Source: Phaeoceros laevis (Eukaryota > Anthocerotophyta > Anthocerotopsida > Notothyladales). From it: a stretch of DNA of 22,190 nucleotides. Position numbers and translations under genes: made by a program. Position 1 is the first letter of the stretch; the number at the start of each line of letters is the position of its first letter. Positions 10,941 to 19,277 of the stretch are shown here, piece after piece. The notes below the pieces were generated by a model. That model was given only the letters and a program-made list of their open reading frames with translations. It had not been told where the DNA came from and searched no databases. The DNA is taken from NCBI GenBank assembly GCA_049999765.1, contig JBNGIQ010004205.1:1-22190 (forward strand), in the 5' to 3' direction.

Positions 10941-11877
10941 TGTAACTTACCATATTGCATTTCGATAAATTGCAAAACTTCTTATATGTGGGCGTTGTTT
11001 GGAGCTCTTTTAGTGGAATTTATCGGCGTAGCGTACAGGCCACTACATCTGCTTCATGATTTTTGGCAACAGTTTGTGCACTTCGCTAACTTTTCCGCAT
11101 GTTGTGTTGAAGGGCTCCACCCGTGGTGATGAGTAAAAATCCCATACGAAATTGTATTACGAGTTGTAGTGGAAGAGAAGCTTTGTCCCCATACATATTA
11201 GATGTCCAATTGGACCACAACTAGAAAAAAGGATCGCTCCATAGTAAACGAAGCCCACCACTCTCCGTGCCGAAGCAACTTAACAACCTACCATGTGGCC
11301 AAAAAAGAGTTGTGTGTACCCTAATTCGAATATTCTTGCTTGGGTGACAGACCCTGAGCCACAGCTCGACGAGTTTCCATAACTTTCTGGCATAAGGGTG
11401 TTGGAAAGATAGATGCTGGCTCTAGTATTGGGCATCCAAGGAACACATGCTAGTGGTAAAAAGCTGCCTAGCCCTATCCACCAGGTGTTTATACCTGTCA
11501 ACGTTTGGAAGAGCAACTTGAAGCATTAAACATATAATAATCCTAATGCGAGGTTCCATTGCAAGACTAAGCCAGAGTTGTTGTAAATAGTAGTAGTCGT
11601 AGTAGTCATAGTAGTAAGGCATTGCTTTGCTGTCATACGTTGAGTTTGAGGTGGGGAACTATCATACCTCACCGTTTTGGTTGGGCTTCCCCCACCAACA
11701 GCTTGTATATGGTTTTTTTGTGGCGCTATATGTTTATTCCAAGCGCTCGAAACCATAACCATTTACACCGCCGAAGCCGTAACCATTACTCGTATCAAGA
11801 CCCTTAACCGCGACGAACCCACTTCACCCACTCCACTGGGCCTAGCTGACCCGCCTCTGCCAGGCCACTAAAACAAT
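10941..11877. other. Intergenic stretch upstream of PRP40
   Basis: AT-rich sequence with several short overlapping frames on both strands and no recognisable domain. It lies between the PRP40 promoter and the LINE remnant. Apart from the trinucleotide repeat listed separately I see nothing functional here. Confidence 0.5.
11587..11617. repeat. TAG-type trinucleotide microsatellite
   Basis: An imperfect run of TAG/GTA units with two interruptions (TCG and TCA). On the minus strand it reads as TAC/ACT units and yields tyrosine-rich artefact peptides in one frame. It is a simple repeat, not coding. Confidence 0.8.
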
Positions 11878-11879
11878 GT

Positions 11880-12700
11880 ACCATGTTCAGTCCAGGGCTG
11901 TAAGCAGATATATCTTGCATATGGTGCCTCTCTTGCAATATCTGAAGGCATGCATCCTTCCCACTCTTACATATGCAGCTCCAATCTAGGCTATGGGCTG
12001 CCCAAATCTGGTTGGGAAAGGTTAGAGATCATGCAAAATCGTTATTTGAAGAGGCATCTCTGGGTTGGAGACTAGACATCCACCTTATTGTTACTTGCTG
12101 AATGTGGTATATATCCAGTGGAGATCGAGTCCTTGATACTGTCAATCCAACTTCTACAACAGGGTACGTTACTACCTGCAGATTGACTGTCAGCACTTGC
12201 TCTTCGTAAGTCCAATCATGATGCAGACCACCCTATGGATAGCTGGTTTTCCCAGCTTCAATTGTGGTTGCAACGGGGGCAGCTGCCATATGAAAACCCG
12301 CATCTCATTATCCTAGATCAGATTAAGGCCCAGTATCTCAAGCCATGTGGAATTCAGTGAACCTGTAGCCTGAGCAGCAAACCTACCTCTTCCATATTGA
12401 TCCACTTCATTCATACACTCTTAAGCCTTACCTTCGAGCCAATTTCCCGCATCGTTTTATGTAGGCAAGTGCCAAGTTTAGACTATGATCAACCCACTTA
12501 GCTCACAACTCTCTTAGGTTCCTCAACATCCCCAAACAGCACAGTACTTGCCTACGCTATCCCACTCCAAATTCTCTCATTGATGACGAGCATCATTTCT
12601 TATTTCGCTGTGTCACCACAATTGCTATCAGGCTCCAATTTGCATCCTTCTTTGCGTACCATGACACCCACATAGCAGTCAATAAGGCTGTGCCATAGAA
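11880..12700 (+). mobile_element. LINE-like non-LTR retrotransposon, degenerate 3' end of the reverse transcriptase ORF
   Basis: Conceptual reading with frame changes gives the C-terminal part of a plant LINE polyprotein. It starts with LKACILPTLTYAAPI (from about 11941), followed in another frame by GYGLPKSGWERLEIMQNRYL and then LLLAECGIYPVEIESLILSI. This matches the usual block after the reverse transcriptase thumb, in which recombination of a 'W..(I/L)E..QN..L' motif precedes 'LLAE.G..P(I/V)E'. A shifted frame holds ASAKFRL, then a cysteine/histidine cluster (CLRYPTPNS..DDEHHFLFRC, 12549-12611) like the zinc-knuckle end of such elements. Several stops and frameshifts show that the copy is dead. 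No 5' part, poly(A) tail or target-site duplication is evident. The family is inferred from motif order. Confidence 0.65.
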
Positions 12701-12790
12701 GTTGGTCCAGTCATGGATGAAGCAACCAAGGCCCTATAGGCTTGGGTTGATGATAATAAATCTTGGCTTTATGATCATCCATCTAATTAG

Positions 12791-13024
12791 CCCTCCCCTG
12801 TTGACCTTGCTTATACGGACTCAGATCACGACTCTTCTGATTCAGAAGCCTCCTCAACCTACTCTGATGATGACCGCAGTAAATTCTCTACTTCTGATGA
12901 TGACACGGATGACAAGGATTACCGTCCCTCTCAGCAACAAGCTACCCTCTTTCACATGAATCTTTGTTCACGGCCTCTCCCCTCGGTGCCTCCCATCAGT
13001 GGGCTTGGAGTGGTGGACATATAA
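12791..13024 (+). pseudogene. Acidic Ser/Asp-rich open frame after the LINE remnant
   Basis: An uninterrupted frame of 77 codons follows a TAG and ends at TAA 13022-13024. Its first half is strongly biased to Asp and Ser (for example SDHDSSDSEASSTYSDDDRS), and then it becomes Gln- and Pro-containing. Before the TAG the same frame continues back for about 25 codons with one further stop. It may be the tail of the LINE reading frame or a captured low-complexity exon. There is no start codon and no recognisable domain. Confidence 0.3.
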
Positions 13025-14330
13025 GTTATGGTGGCCTCAACATTCGTCCAGCGGGTTGTTGTTGTTCTGCTCCCACATAGCTATCAACTCTTCTTACATT
13101 TTGTGCACTCTGGTGTGCTCTTGTAATAACTGCAAAATCGATACTCAGTCTGACTCATTCGGCTATGTACCAACACTGTTTCGCAGGTGCTGTGCTACTT
13201 ACTATTCTACTTTGTTTCTTACTCTACACAACACCACACAAAGCAAGATCAGAGTAAGCAGCGCCGATCCCTTGAAGGCAATGGCCTCAATTTCCAGTAA
13301 GTGCAAGTCCCACCTACTGCACCCACCACGTGCATTCCCTCTCTTCCTAGTCAAGCTCCTCCCAATTCACCACTTGCAGCCAGGAGGCCAGATATGCAAC
13401 TGCAGTTAGTGTGCTGATCCTCTTGATTTTTTCCGTCGTCCAACTCTCCCAGGCCTGCAGCTCATCAATTACGACCAGTTTAGCGATGCGCTACACACGT
13501 GAGCAGACAAACGTCCACCTCACCAAATTTGCTCCATGACCATAAATCCATTCATGTCTGTAACAACTGTGGCCTCCCGCAGGTGGCTAATGACGTTCAG
13601 TAAAATTAAACACCAAGTACAACATTCTAATCGTCACTTTTTGGTCTGCTCAATCATGGGCTCCACTACGACCTACCATAAACTTTATAACTTTTTATGT
13701 TTATACGGTCACTCAACACCTTCACCTCCCTATCGGCATATATCTACGTCCCAGACTGCGGCACATTCCTATCGATTATATTTTTGTTTTCTTTCACAAA
13801 TAATCCAACATACATCTCAAACTTGGATTAGAGCTCCACATCGTTGTTCTAGTTTCGAGTCAACGCAACAATGGAACAACATCAAAACAATGTTGGCTTT
13901 TGCTATGGGTAAAAAACTGATTCATCAGTATCACTGAGACAGTACACAAGCATGGAACCATATTGTTTTAACATATATATTGGGGTGACACTGAACCAAT
14001 AGACATTGAATCAACTTAAATGCAATATTGGCCCATAGTTCGATGAAACAACATAATAATAACATGCATTAGTTTGGAGCTTGTGAAATCAGTGCCATAA
14101 CAACAAGATTGTTTTGCATTGATTTGATACTAAATCAGGTCTCATTAAAACAACATTGGATGAGTTTGAATTATATCAATATCAACACAAAACTATATCC
14201 ATCTACCTTCTATTGAAGTTGATACAAGGTTACTCGAATTAATGTTTTCCAAATGTCAATTGCTCCAATGCAATTCCAATGAACTTTGAAGCAATGATGG
14301 TTCAACATCAAATCAAACGTTGTTGTTTGC
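13025..14330. other. AT-rich region without a gene
   Basis: Two plus-strand frames (12999-13409 and 13536-13937) are open for about 135 codons each but have no domain, and their composition looks like decayed DNA. From about 13870 to 14330 the sequence is very AT-rich and repeatedly uses words such as CAACAT, AACAATGTTG and CAACATTG, in both orientations. That is consistent with an eroded repeat family. No terminal repeats or tRNA-like fold was found by eye. Confidence 0.4.
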
Positions 14331-14336
14331 CATCCT

Positions 14337-14378
14337 GGCCTTCCTGCTCAGGCCTTCCTGCTCCGGCCTTCCTGCTCC
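14337..14378. repeat. Three tandem copies of a 14-bp unit
   Basis: The 14-base unit GGCCTTCCTGCTCM occurs three times head to tail (14337-14350, 14351-14364, 14365-14378), differing only at the last base of the first copy. It lies at the 5' edge, in plus orientation, of the PPR fragment at 14379-14450. It is an expansion of a sequence present once at the matching place in the PPR copy near 15195. Confidence 0.9.
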
Positions 14379-14450
14379 ATGCTTGCATACAATGCGAGTG
14401 CCTGGGGAGCGAGCCCATGCTCAACATTCCTATTTAGTGTTACATAGTCT
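14379..14450 (-). pseudogene. PPR gene fragment, copy A
   Basis: The minus strand encodes VEHGLAPQALALYASMEQEG, the second helix region of a PPR motif. It then runs into the 14-bp tandem repeat and a stop. It matches the equivalent part of copies B and C downstream, so it is the most truncated of three related units. PPR proteins bind organellar RNA; this piece cannot function alone. Confidence 0.6.
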
Positions 14451-15012
14451 TGTTCATTAGAGGCCTTTGCATTGTGTACACCGTATTGCAGTTTCCTGCC
14501 CCATAACAAGCTCACCTACAAAAGGCCAGCACCACCACTAATATTCCAAGAACCAGCATCGAGCAAACAAGTTCAAAGCCCGGAGAGTACCGGAGTGCTT
14601 GTGACTTGGAGAGTGAGGGCATTGGGCGTTTGTGCACCAGTTTCAGGGATGATGATACCCAGAAGTGCTTGGCTATCAATTAAGGAGCACTGCCTCCAGT
14701 TAGGAGCGTCTGGATCAACAACCTGATGGTGAGCGAAGCCAACGTATCCATCTGCAAATTTTAGACAGGGCAGTGGGTGTTATATATCACTCAGTGCTAT
14801 GCAAAAACTTTCTACCACTCTCATAGAATCCACTTACGGGGAGCTCTGATGGTCAGCTGGCCATGGAACCTCGTTGCTGCTGATGTCTCTTTGGTCCAGC
14901 TTCCTTGATGCCCACAAATAACTCTCTTGAAGGACACCAAGGGGCTGAGTTTTTCTCGATGTGAAACACATCCAGTTGCCAAACACCTCGAACTTGGGGT
15001 AGTGTCTAAACG
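14451..15012. other. Stretch between PPR copies A and B without a recognisable gene
   Basis: Short overlapping frames only (for example 14472-14726 plus and part of 14821-15102 minus), none with a known motif. It may be eroded PPR sequence or inserted DNA. Confidence 0.4.
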
Positions 15013-15035
15013 CTGCAACTTTAACAAAGTTGCAG
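15013..15035. repeat. Perfect inverted repeat, 10-bp arms, 3-nt loop
   Basis: The arm CTGCAACTTT at 15013-15022 is the exact reverse complement of 15026-15035, with AAC between them. It lies 12 nt from a longer inverted repeat at 15048-15086. Confidence 0.85.
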
Positions 15036-15047
15036 TTACAGTTGCAG

Positions 15048-15086
15048 TTGAAGGTAGCTGTTTGACTATCAAACAGCTACCTTCAA
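15048..15086. repeat. Perfect inverted repeat, 18-bp arms, 3-nt loop
   Basis: The arm TTGAAGGTAGCTGTTTGA (15048-15065) and its exact reverse complement (15069-15086) flank a CTA loop. A transcript from either strand would form an 18-bp hairpin. It sits at the low-coordinate edge of PPR copy B and is more perfect than the decayed sequence around it. Confidence 0.92.
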
Positions 15087-15475
15087 GCAGTTCTCCGTTC
15101 ACGATCCCTAAATGCAGCAGCTTGCCCTACTGTAGAGCACCAATTTTGTACAAACCTTCAGGAGGCAAGTACGTAAGACTGTCTGCCAAAATCAGGCCTT
15201 CCTGCTTCATGCTTGCGTACAATGTGAGTGCCTGGGGAGCAAGCACATGCTCAGCATACCCATTTATCATGGCAGTCCATGTCCCCAGATTCCTTGTGGC
15301 TTGACTGTCCAACAGCTAGCATGCGTCTTCCAACTGGCTACACTTTTGCATACATGTTTAAGAGAAAAGAGCCCAGTAGTACGTCACCTTCTAGCAGTCC
15401 TCTTTCTACAATCCCTGAATGCACCTGCCTGCCCTGCTCCAGAGCACCAAACTCCAAAGTTGGGATCTCATAGAT
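15083..15475 (-). pseudogene. PPR gene fragment, copy B
   Basis: Read on the minus strand: FGALEQGRQVHSGIVERGLL (a PPR L/S-type motif), then LNMYAK, a frameshift, QLEDAC followed by an in-frame TAG, LLDSQATRNLGTWTAMINGY, and AEHVLAPQALTLYASMKQEG. The following motif is degraded (LTYLPPEGLYKIGALQ). This is the arrangement of a plant PLS-class PPR protein, whose intact form would be an organelle-targeted RNA-binding factor. At least one frameshift and several stops make it a pseudogene. It is one of three related minus-strand units. Confidence 0.75.
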
Positions 15476-15526
15476 TCAAGGTCTGGCCGGATCCTGAATA
15501 TATGAGATCAGTACTACGTCATATGC

Positions 15527-15795
15527 AAGCAGTCCTCCTTCCACGATCTCTGAATGCAGCTGCCTGCGCTGCGCTGGAGCACTAGCACCTGTACAAGCCT
15601 TTAGGAGGCAGACAAACGGAAAATTGTCTGCTAAATCAGGCCATCCTACTCCATCCTTACAAACAATGCGAGCGCCTGGGGAGTGAGCTCATGCTCAGTA
15701 TACCCATTAATCATGACAGTCCATGTCCTTGTGGACAGACTGTCAAACACTGTGGGTGCATCTTCCAACTCTCAAACACTGTGCGACATCCAAAC
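15527..15795 (-). pseudogene. PPR gene fragment, copy C
   Basis: The minus strand gives ELEDAPTVFDSLSTRTWTVM, INGYTEHELTPQALALFVRM, stops, then in a shifted frame ADNFPFVCLLKACTGASAPA and QRRQLHSEIVEGGLL. These are consecutive PPR motifs of the same subfamily as copy B, with independent stops and a frameshift. The nucleotide blocks of B and C are clearly alike (for example GTGCCTGGGGAG versus GCGCCTGGGGAG). The copies thus look like remnants of a tandem array or of a single long PPR gene with repeated motifs. Confidence 0.72.
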
Positions 15796-15921
15796 CATAT
15801 TTGAGTTAGACCCTAATTTTGGCAAATCGCAAGCAGCACAAAGCAGACCAACTGGCACTTACGACATTAGGTAAAAGCCGGCTTGTCCACGTGTAAGATG
15901 AGTAACTTCATGCTGAATGTA

Positions 15922-16318
15922 CTACTCCCCTTTTACTGCACGAGAAATGGCCCCATGCACAGCTCTTAATCCATAAGGATCGATGGTTCCATCGGCATTG
16001 TTAAAAACCATCCAATCTTCATTGGCCTTGAACATGGCTAGCTGCTCGAGCCATCCAGGGATGGCAGCCTCGTCATGATACTTCGGCAGCCTTAGAAGCT
16101 TGTAGAACTCCTTCCAGCATTGAGAGGATAAATCGCCCCTCTTATCTCTAACCATCTTCATGAAGGGCAGCCTCAAAGGCTGCTCACCACCAACTCCATT
16201 CCAGTGCAGAGGTGTGGTGCGGATAGTAGCTGCAAAGAGCATGCTCGGAAGAGAAGTTTGAGCCTTTGAAGAATGTGAACCCAATGCAGTGGCCACAACT
16301 GCATTGTGTACCAGGTTT
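15922..16318 (-). CDS. Unrecognised open frame, about 130 codons, probable terminal exon
   Basis: The minus-strand frame is open from just after a TAA near 16318 to the TAG at 15922-15924. The stretch from about 16240 (after a pyrimidine-rich tract ending TTTGCAG) is especially well formed: TTPLHWNGVGGEQPLRLPFM, a charged segment, CWKEFYKLLRLPKYHDEAAI, GWLEQLAMFKANEDWMVFNN, then DGTIDPYGLRAVHGAIS. Codon use and composition look like real coding sequence and there is no internal stop. I do not recognise the family. There is no ATG at the start, so an upstream exon is needed; one candidate is at 16441-16596. It could be a low-copy plant gene or a retroelement protein. Confidence 0.45.
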
Positions 16319-16440
16319 GGTTAGCTACCTGGGTTGGAGTCGAACAAGTGGAGTGGTTACCCAACCCAACCTGATGGAGATGGCTATGGAGATGGCCAGA
16401 TTAGATTATGGGCTAAGCATCCAAGCCTGTTTGCACTTAC

Positions 16441-16596
16441 AAAAAACGTCAAGTTAGATAGATTTTGTTTGATCTTCCCACCGGATCTCGACACTTTGAA
16501 AGCATGTTCGGAGGCATGGCGTCTTCCACTTTTGCTGCCAGTCTCACACTTAACATCCTTTGAGTCTTGCAGTGTTCCATCAACAACATGAATCTC
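16441..16596 (-). CDS. Candidate upstream exon of the 15922-16318 gene
   Basis: The minus-strand frame reads IHVVDGTLQDSKDVKCETGS, then a basic Ser/Lys-rich segment (KSGRRHASEHAFKVSRSGGK) and IKQNLSNLTFF. It is followed directly by GTAAGT, a strong splice donor. The phase at this donor (0) does not match the phase needed if the next exon starts at the TTTGCAG acceptor near 16240, so another exon or a different acceptor is required. A competing plus-strand frame (16334-16591) covers the same DNA. Confidence 0.28.
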
Positions 16597-16893
16597 TTAG
16601 CGCATTTCCACCCGGGTGCTAGCACGTTCAATCAGCAACAATCCAGCCAGCGGTCAGCATCTGTAAGAAGCTCAGCTTCTGCATTGCAAAAACGGGCCTA
16701 TTCTGGTGCAGAAAATGATGAAACGGTAGCAGAGTCATAGTAGCCTTACTCGGAACTAGTGGTCGCTAATAGCTCAAAAAGAGGTTTGGGCCACGGCGAT
16801 GGTGGCTTTGGAAGAACGGTTGATTATGTCAAGGCTAATATGCACATTTCTACCATGTCCGACCACTTAAGCCTAAGTGGTCAAATGAGGTGA
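16588..16893 (+). pseudogene. Unrecognised plus-strand frame with two adjacent stops
   Basis: An ATG at 16588 opens 50 codons rich in Ser, Ala and Gln (FNQQQSSQRSASVRSSASAL), ending at two consecutive TAG codons (16738-16743). The same frame then stays open for another 49 codons (SELVVANSSKRGLGHGDGGF, RTVDYVKANMHIS) to a TGA at 16891. The paired stops suggest decay of one longer frame. No family was recognised. Confidence 0.28.
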
Positions 16894-17069
16894 CCAAATT
16901 CCTTCAAACTATCGCAAATTACTCCAAAATGTATCCTGATGAAAACGTGTTAATCAATGCAACGCTCCTCTGCCTGGGAATTGAGGAAATTTTGACAGCC
17001 AGGGACCTTTTCCGGCTACGGTTTTCCCATTGGCAGTTAATAAACTGCAATAACCAAGGATGGGTGTGA
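16839..17069 (+). pseudogene. Unrecognised plus-strand frame, 76 codons
   Basis: This frame overlaps the end of the previous one, offset in phase. It reads PLKPKWSNEVTKFLQTIANY, then SKMYPDENVLINATLLCLGI and EEILTARDLFRLRFSHWQ before a TGA at 17067. The amphipathic, well-mixed composition looks like a former globular protein. There is no start codon at its beginning. A +1 shift near 16840-16870 would join it to the frame before it. Function unknown. Confidence 0.3.
16861..16882. repeat. Short perfect palindrome, 9-bp arms, 4-nt loop
   Basis: GACCACTTA (16861-16869) and its reverse complement TAAGTGGTC (16874-16882) surround AGCC. It falls within the overlap of the two unrecognised plus-strand frames. 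Confidence 0.8.
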
Positions 17070-17116
17070 AAACAATGTTGTTGGGTTGATGTCATTGTTG
17101 AATGCCTGCAAAATCC

Positions 17117-17275
17117 ATGCAGATGGAGCTAGCCCTGGATGGGCGCTCTATGGAGACGCACAGTTCTCTAAGTCATCAAAAAGCCATGCTTGTTTGTGAA
17201 GAAAAACTCCGGGCAGTTCGAGAATCTCTTCGGATGATTAGGATTGTTACATTTTAGCAAATTTGTCGGACATGT
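17117..17275 (+). CDS. Small unidentified frame, coiled-coil-like
   Basis: An ATG opens about 52 codons: MELALDGRSMETHSSLSHQK (after an initial MQ), AMLVCEEKLRAVRESLRMIR, then a stop. The second half has a heptad-like pattern of charged and aliphatic residues. It may be a piece of the same broken gene as the frames just upstream. No homologue recognised. Confidence 0.25.
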
Positions 17276-17974
17276 ACAGCTTAGTGGGTGACTGTACAGA
17301 TGAACACACTGCAGTGCCAGGGCTGTGATACCGCTGCTTTGGAGCAGAGTCCAGGTTGCTGAAGTTTAGAATCTTTAGGCTGTATAAGTTTCATCCAATC
17401 CATCAAACCAGCAATTTGCTATGCTGCAAGGTTCAAGCATTGACATTTGCACTACTTCAATTCCTAGATCCAAGTTGCAGTGACAATTGTAGAGGAGAGC
17501 ATCCTCATCTTTGTTTTTTATTGTGTTCGTTGGTGTTCCACACACACAACAGATTGATATCTCTTTGCTGGATTTAGTGACTGGCAGTCACAGCGTACAG
17601 TTTACTTGTCATTTAGAAACTCCTTGTAAATCAAATTGTGACTTTCCTTCTAGTTGCAGGCCTCTTCTCACAAAGTTTTTGCAGGCATTACTATGTTTGT
17701 TGGTGCTTACTTAATGTGCCGACCTCTATTGGCAATTGTAGCTGGTTGAAGGAGATCTTTCACTTGTTTAACCTCTGGTGGAGGGATCATATGAGTACTT
17801 AGCTTGGTCAATTCAGCCCGATGTTGTGCATGTAGTAGACGCTCAACTCTGTCCGTGTTGCTCCAAGCTAGTGTGCAAGCCAGCAGCTAACTTGGTCACT
17901 AAGTTATGCAGAGATGGCTCACAGATTAGAAGTCAGACTATCAACATTGTCGGTCTCCTCTTCTTGTCATGCAG
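17276..17974. other. No gene supported
   Basis: AT-rich, pyrimidine-containing plus strand typical of intron or intergenic DNA. Short frames only. Around 17660-17750 one frame reads SSHKVFAGITMFVGAYLM after a good acceptor-like sequence, hydrophobic but too short to call. Confidence 0.4.
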
Positions 17975-18009
17975 CTTGTGAGCTGAAGCTTATATCAGAA
18001 TTATCCATG
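17975..18009 (+). CDS. Candidate short exon of an unidentified gene
   Basis: A 35-nt segment lies between a strong acceptor (pyrimidine tract ending CATGCAG) and a donor GTATGA. With two leading bases it encodes CELKLISELSM. Its 3' phase (0) matches the next candidate exon at 18121, giving a continuous charged, helix-like peptide. Support comes only from splice signals and frame agreement. Confidence 0.3.
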
Positions 18010-18120
18010 GTATGAAATAGTGCACTAGGCTTCTTGGATTTGACAAGCAGACTATGTTCTTGTACAGCGGCTAGCCAGTACTCGGATATTTATAACTTAC
18101 TCTTGTCTCTGCATTTGCAG

Positions 18121-18178
18121 GAGGTAGAAAAAATGCAAGGGAAACTTGGGGAACGTGCAACGGAAAAGATGCGCAGTT
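18121..18178 (+). CDS. Candidate exon of an unidentified gene, coiled-coil-like
   Basis: Follows the strong acceptor TCTGCATTTGCAG. It encodes EVEKMQGKLGERATEKMRS and ends at a possible donor GTAATA; without splicing the frame stops at 18202. Joined to the previous exon it reads as a heptad-like helix. The gene it belongs to is not recognised. The PPR-DYW remnant begins 42 nt later, so the two may be unrelated neighbours or the PPR may lie in an intron. Confidence 0.3.
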
Positions 18179-18219
18179 GTAATACCTTTTACCACACTCA
18201 CTAGCATGCTGATTGACAG

Positions 18220-19160
18220 GGAGCACTATTTGATAAATTGCCTGCTAAAGATGAAGTGACATGGACTGCCCTGCTGAACGGATATGCAGAACATAGTGAC
18301 AGCAAAATGCCAATGCAATTCTTTGAGAGATGAAATAGCGAGGTGTTGAGCCTAATGGTGCAACTTTTATTTCTCTTCTTGTGGCATGTTGTCATGAAGG
18401 ACTGGTGAATGATGGTAGACGCTACTTCAAAATGATGGTACAGGACTACAGGATTGCTCCCTCTGGCCATTACTACACATGCATGGATGATCTTGTTGGC
18501 CGTTCAGGCAACCTGGATGAGGCTGAAGACTAGGTGTGATCTATGCCACTTCAAAATGATGCAGATGCATGGATATCTCTGGTGAGTGCTTGCAAAAGCC
18601 AAGGTGACATGGAGTGTGGACGGAGGTGCTTCGACCATCTGATCAAATTGGATCTTGAGCATGCAGTTGCATATGCACTGTTGACCACTACTATACAAAA
18701 GCCGGCAGGTTGAGTGACGCAAAAAGGATAGAGAGTCAGAGAAAGTCTGCAGGTGCTCGGAAGAAGGCTGCAAAGGCCAGATTGAGATACTTAGCAAGGT
18801 GCAGACATTTACCATGGGGGAAGGCAGAGATGATATTTCCTTCAAGCTCCAGGGTGTGAATTTGCAACTGAAGGGGGACGGAGGTCATATGCCACACACA
18901 CACTTGGTGATGCAGGCAGTCCCAAGGAGGGACAAGGAAGATGCATTGTGTGGACACGCTGAGAAGCTGGCCTATATGGTCTTACAAACACCCCAGATGG
19001 TTCAACTCTGTTAGTTACAAAGAATCTCCGTATGTGTGATGACTGCCACAGTGGCACCAAGATCATGTTGAGACTAGAAAAATGAGAGATTATAGTTTGC
19101 AATGCCCATCGTGTGCATCGGTTTGTGGATGGAGCTTGCTCATGTTTTGATCGATGTTGA
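18220..19160 (+). pseudogene. PPR-DYW protein pseudogene (C-terminal half)
   Basis: Plant DYW-class PPR proteins edit organellar transcripts (C-to-U), using PPR motifs to choose the site and the DYW domain as a zinc deaminase. The order here is: a PPR motif (ALFDKLPAKDEVTWTALLNG, YAEHSDS); a frameshift; the next motif (GVEPNGATFISLLVACCHEG, LVNDGRRYFKMMVQDYRIAP); HYYTCMDDLVGRSGNLDEAE; two stops; DADAWISLVSACKSQGDMEC; the E/E+ region after another shift; then the DYW domain. That domain keeps CGHAEKLA (HxE zinc/catalytic motif), after a shift LLVTKNLRMCDDCHSGTKI (CxxCH), a stop, EIIVCNAHRVHRFVDGACSC and a terminal DRC where DYW is expected. At least four frame disruptions and several stops make it dead. 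Confidence 0.88.
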
Positions 19161-19277
19161 TAGGCATAAGACAACTTTCTCACAATGCGGATGGGAGGGC
19201 AGACTTCAGGTTCATGAACCGATGCCCTCCGAGATTAATTCCAGCCATTAGCTGCTCTGTCCTTCAAGTGAGGGAGC

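Noticed and set aside
11422-11762. Minus-strand frames with runs of Tyr or Thr
   Set aside because: They are translations of the TAG/TAC trinucleotide microsatellite.
14927-15304. Plus-strand frame of 125 codons
   Set aside because: Largely the complement of PPR copy B and the inverted repeats; the minus strand carries the recognisable PPR motifs.
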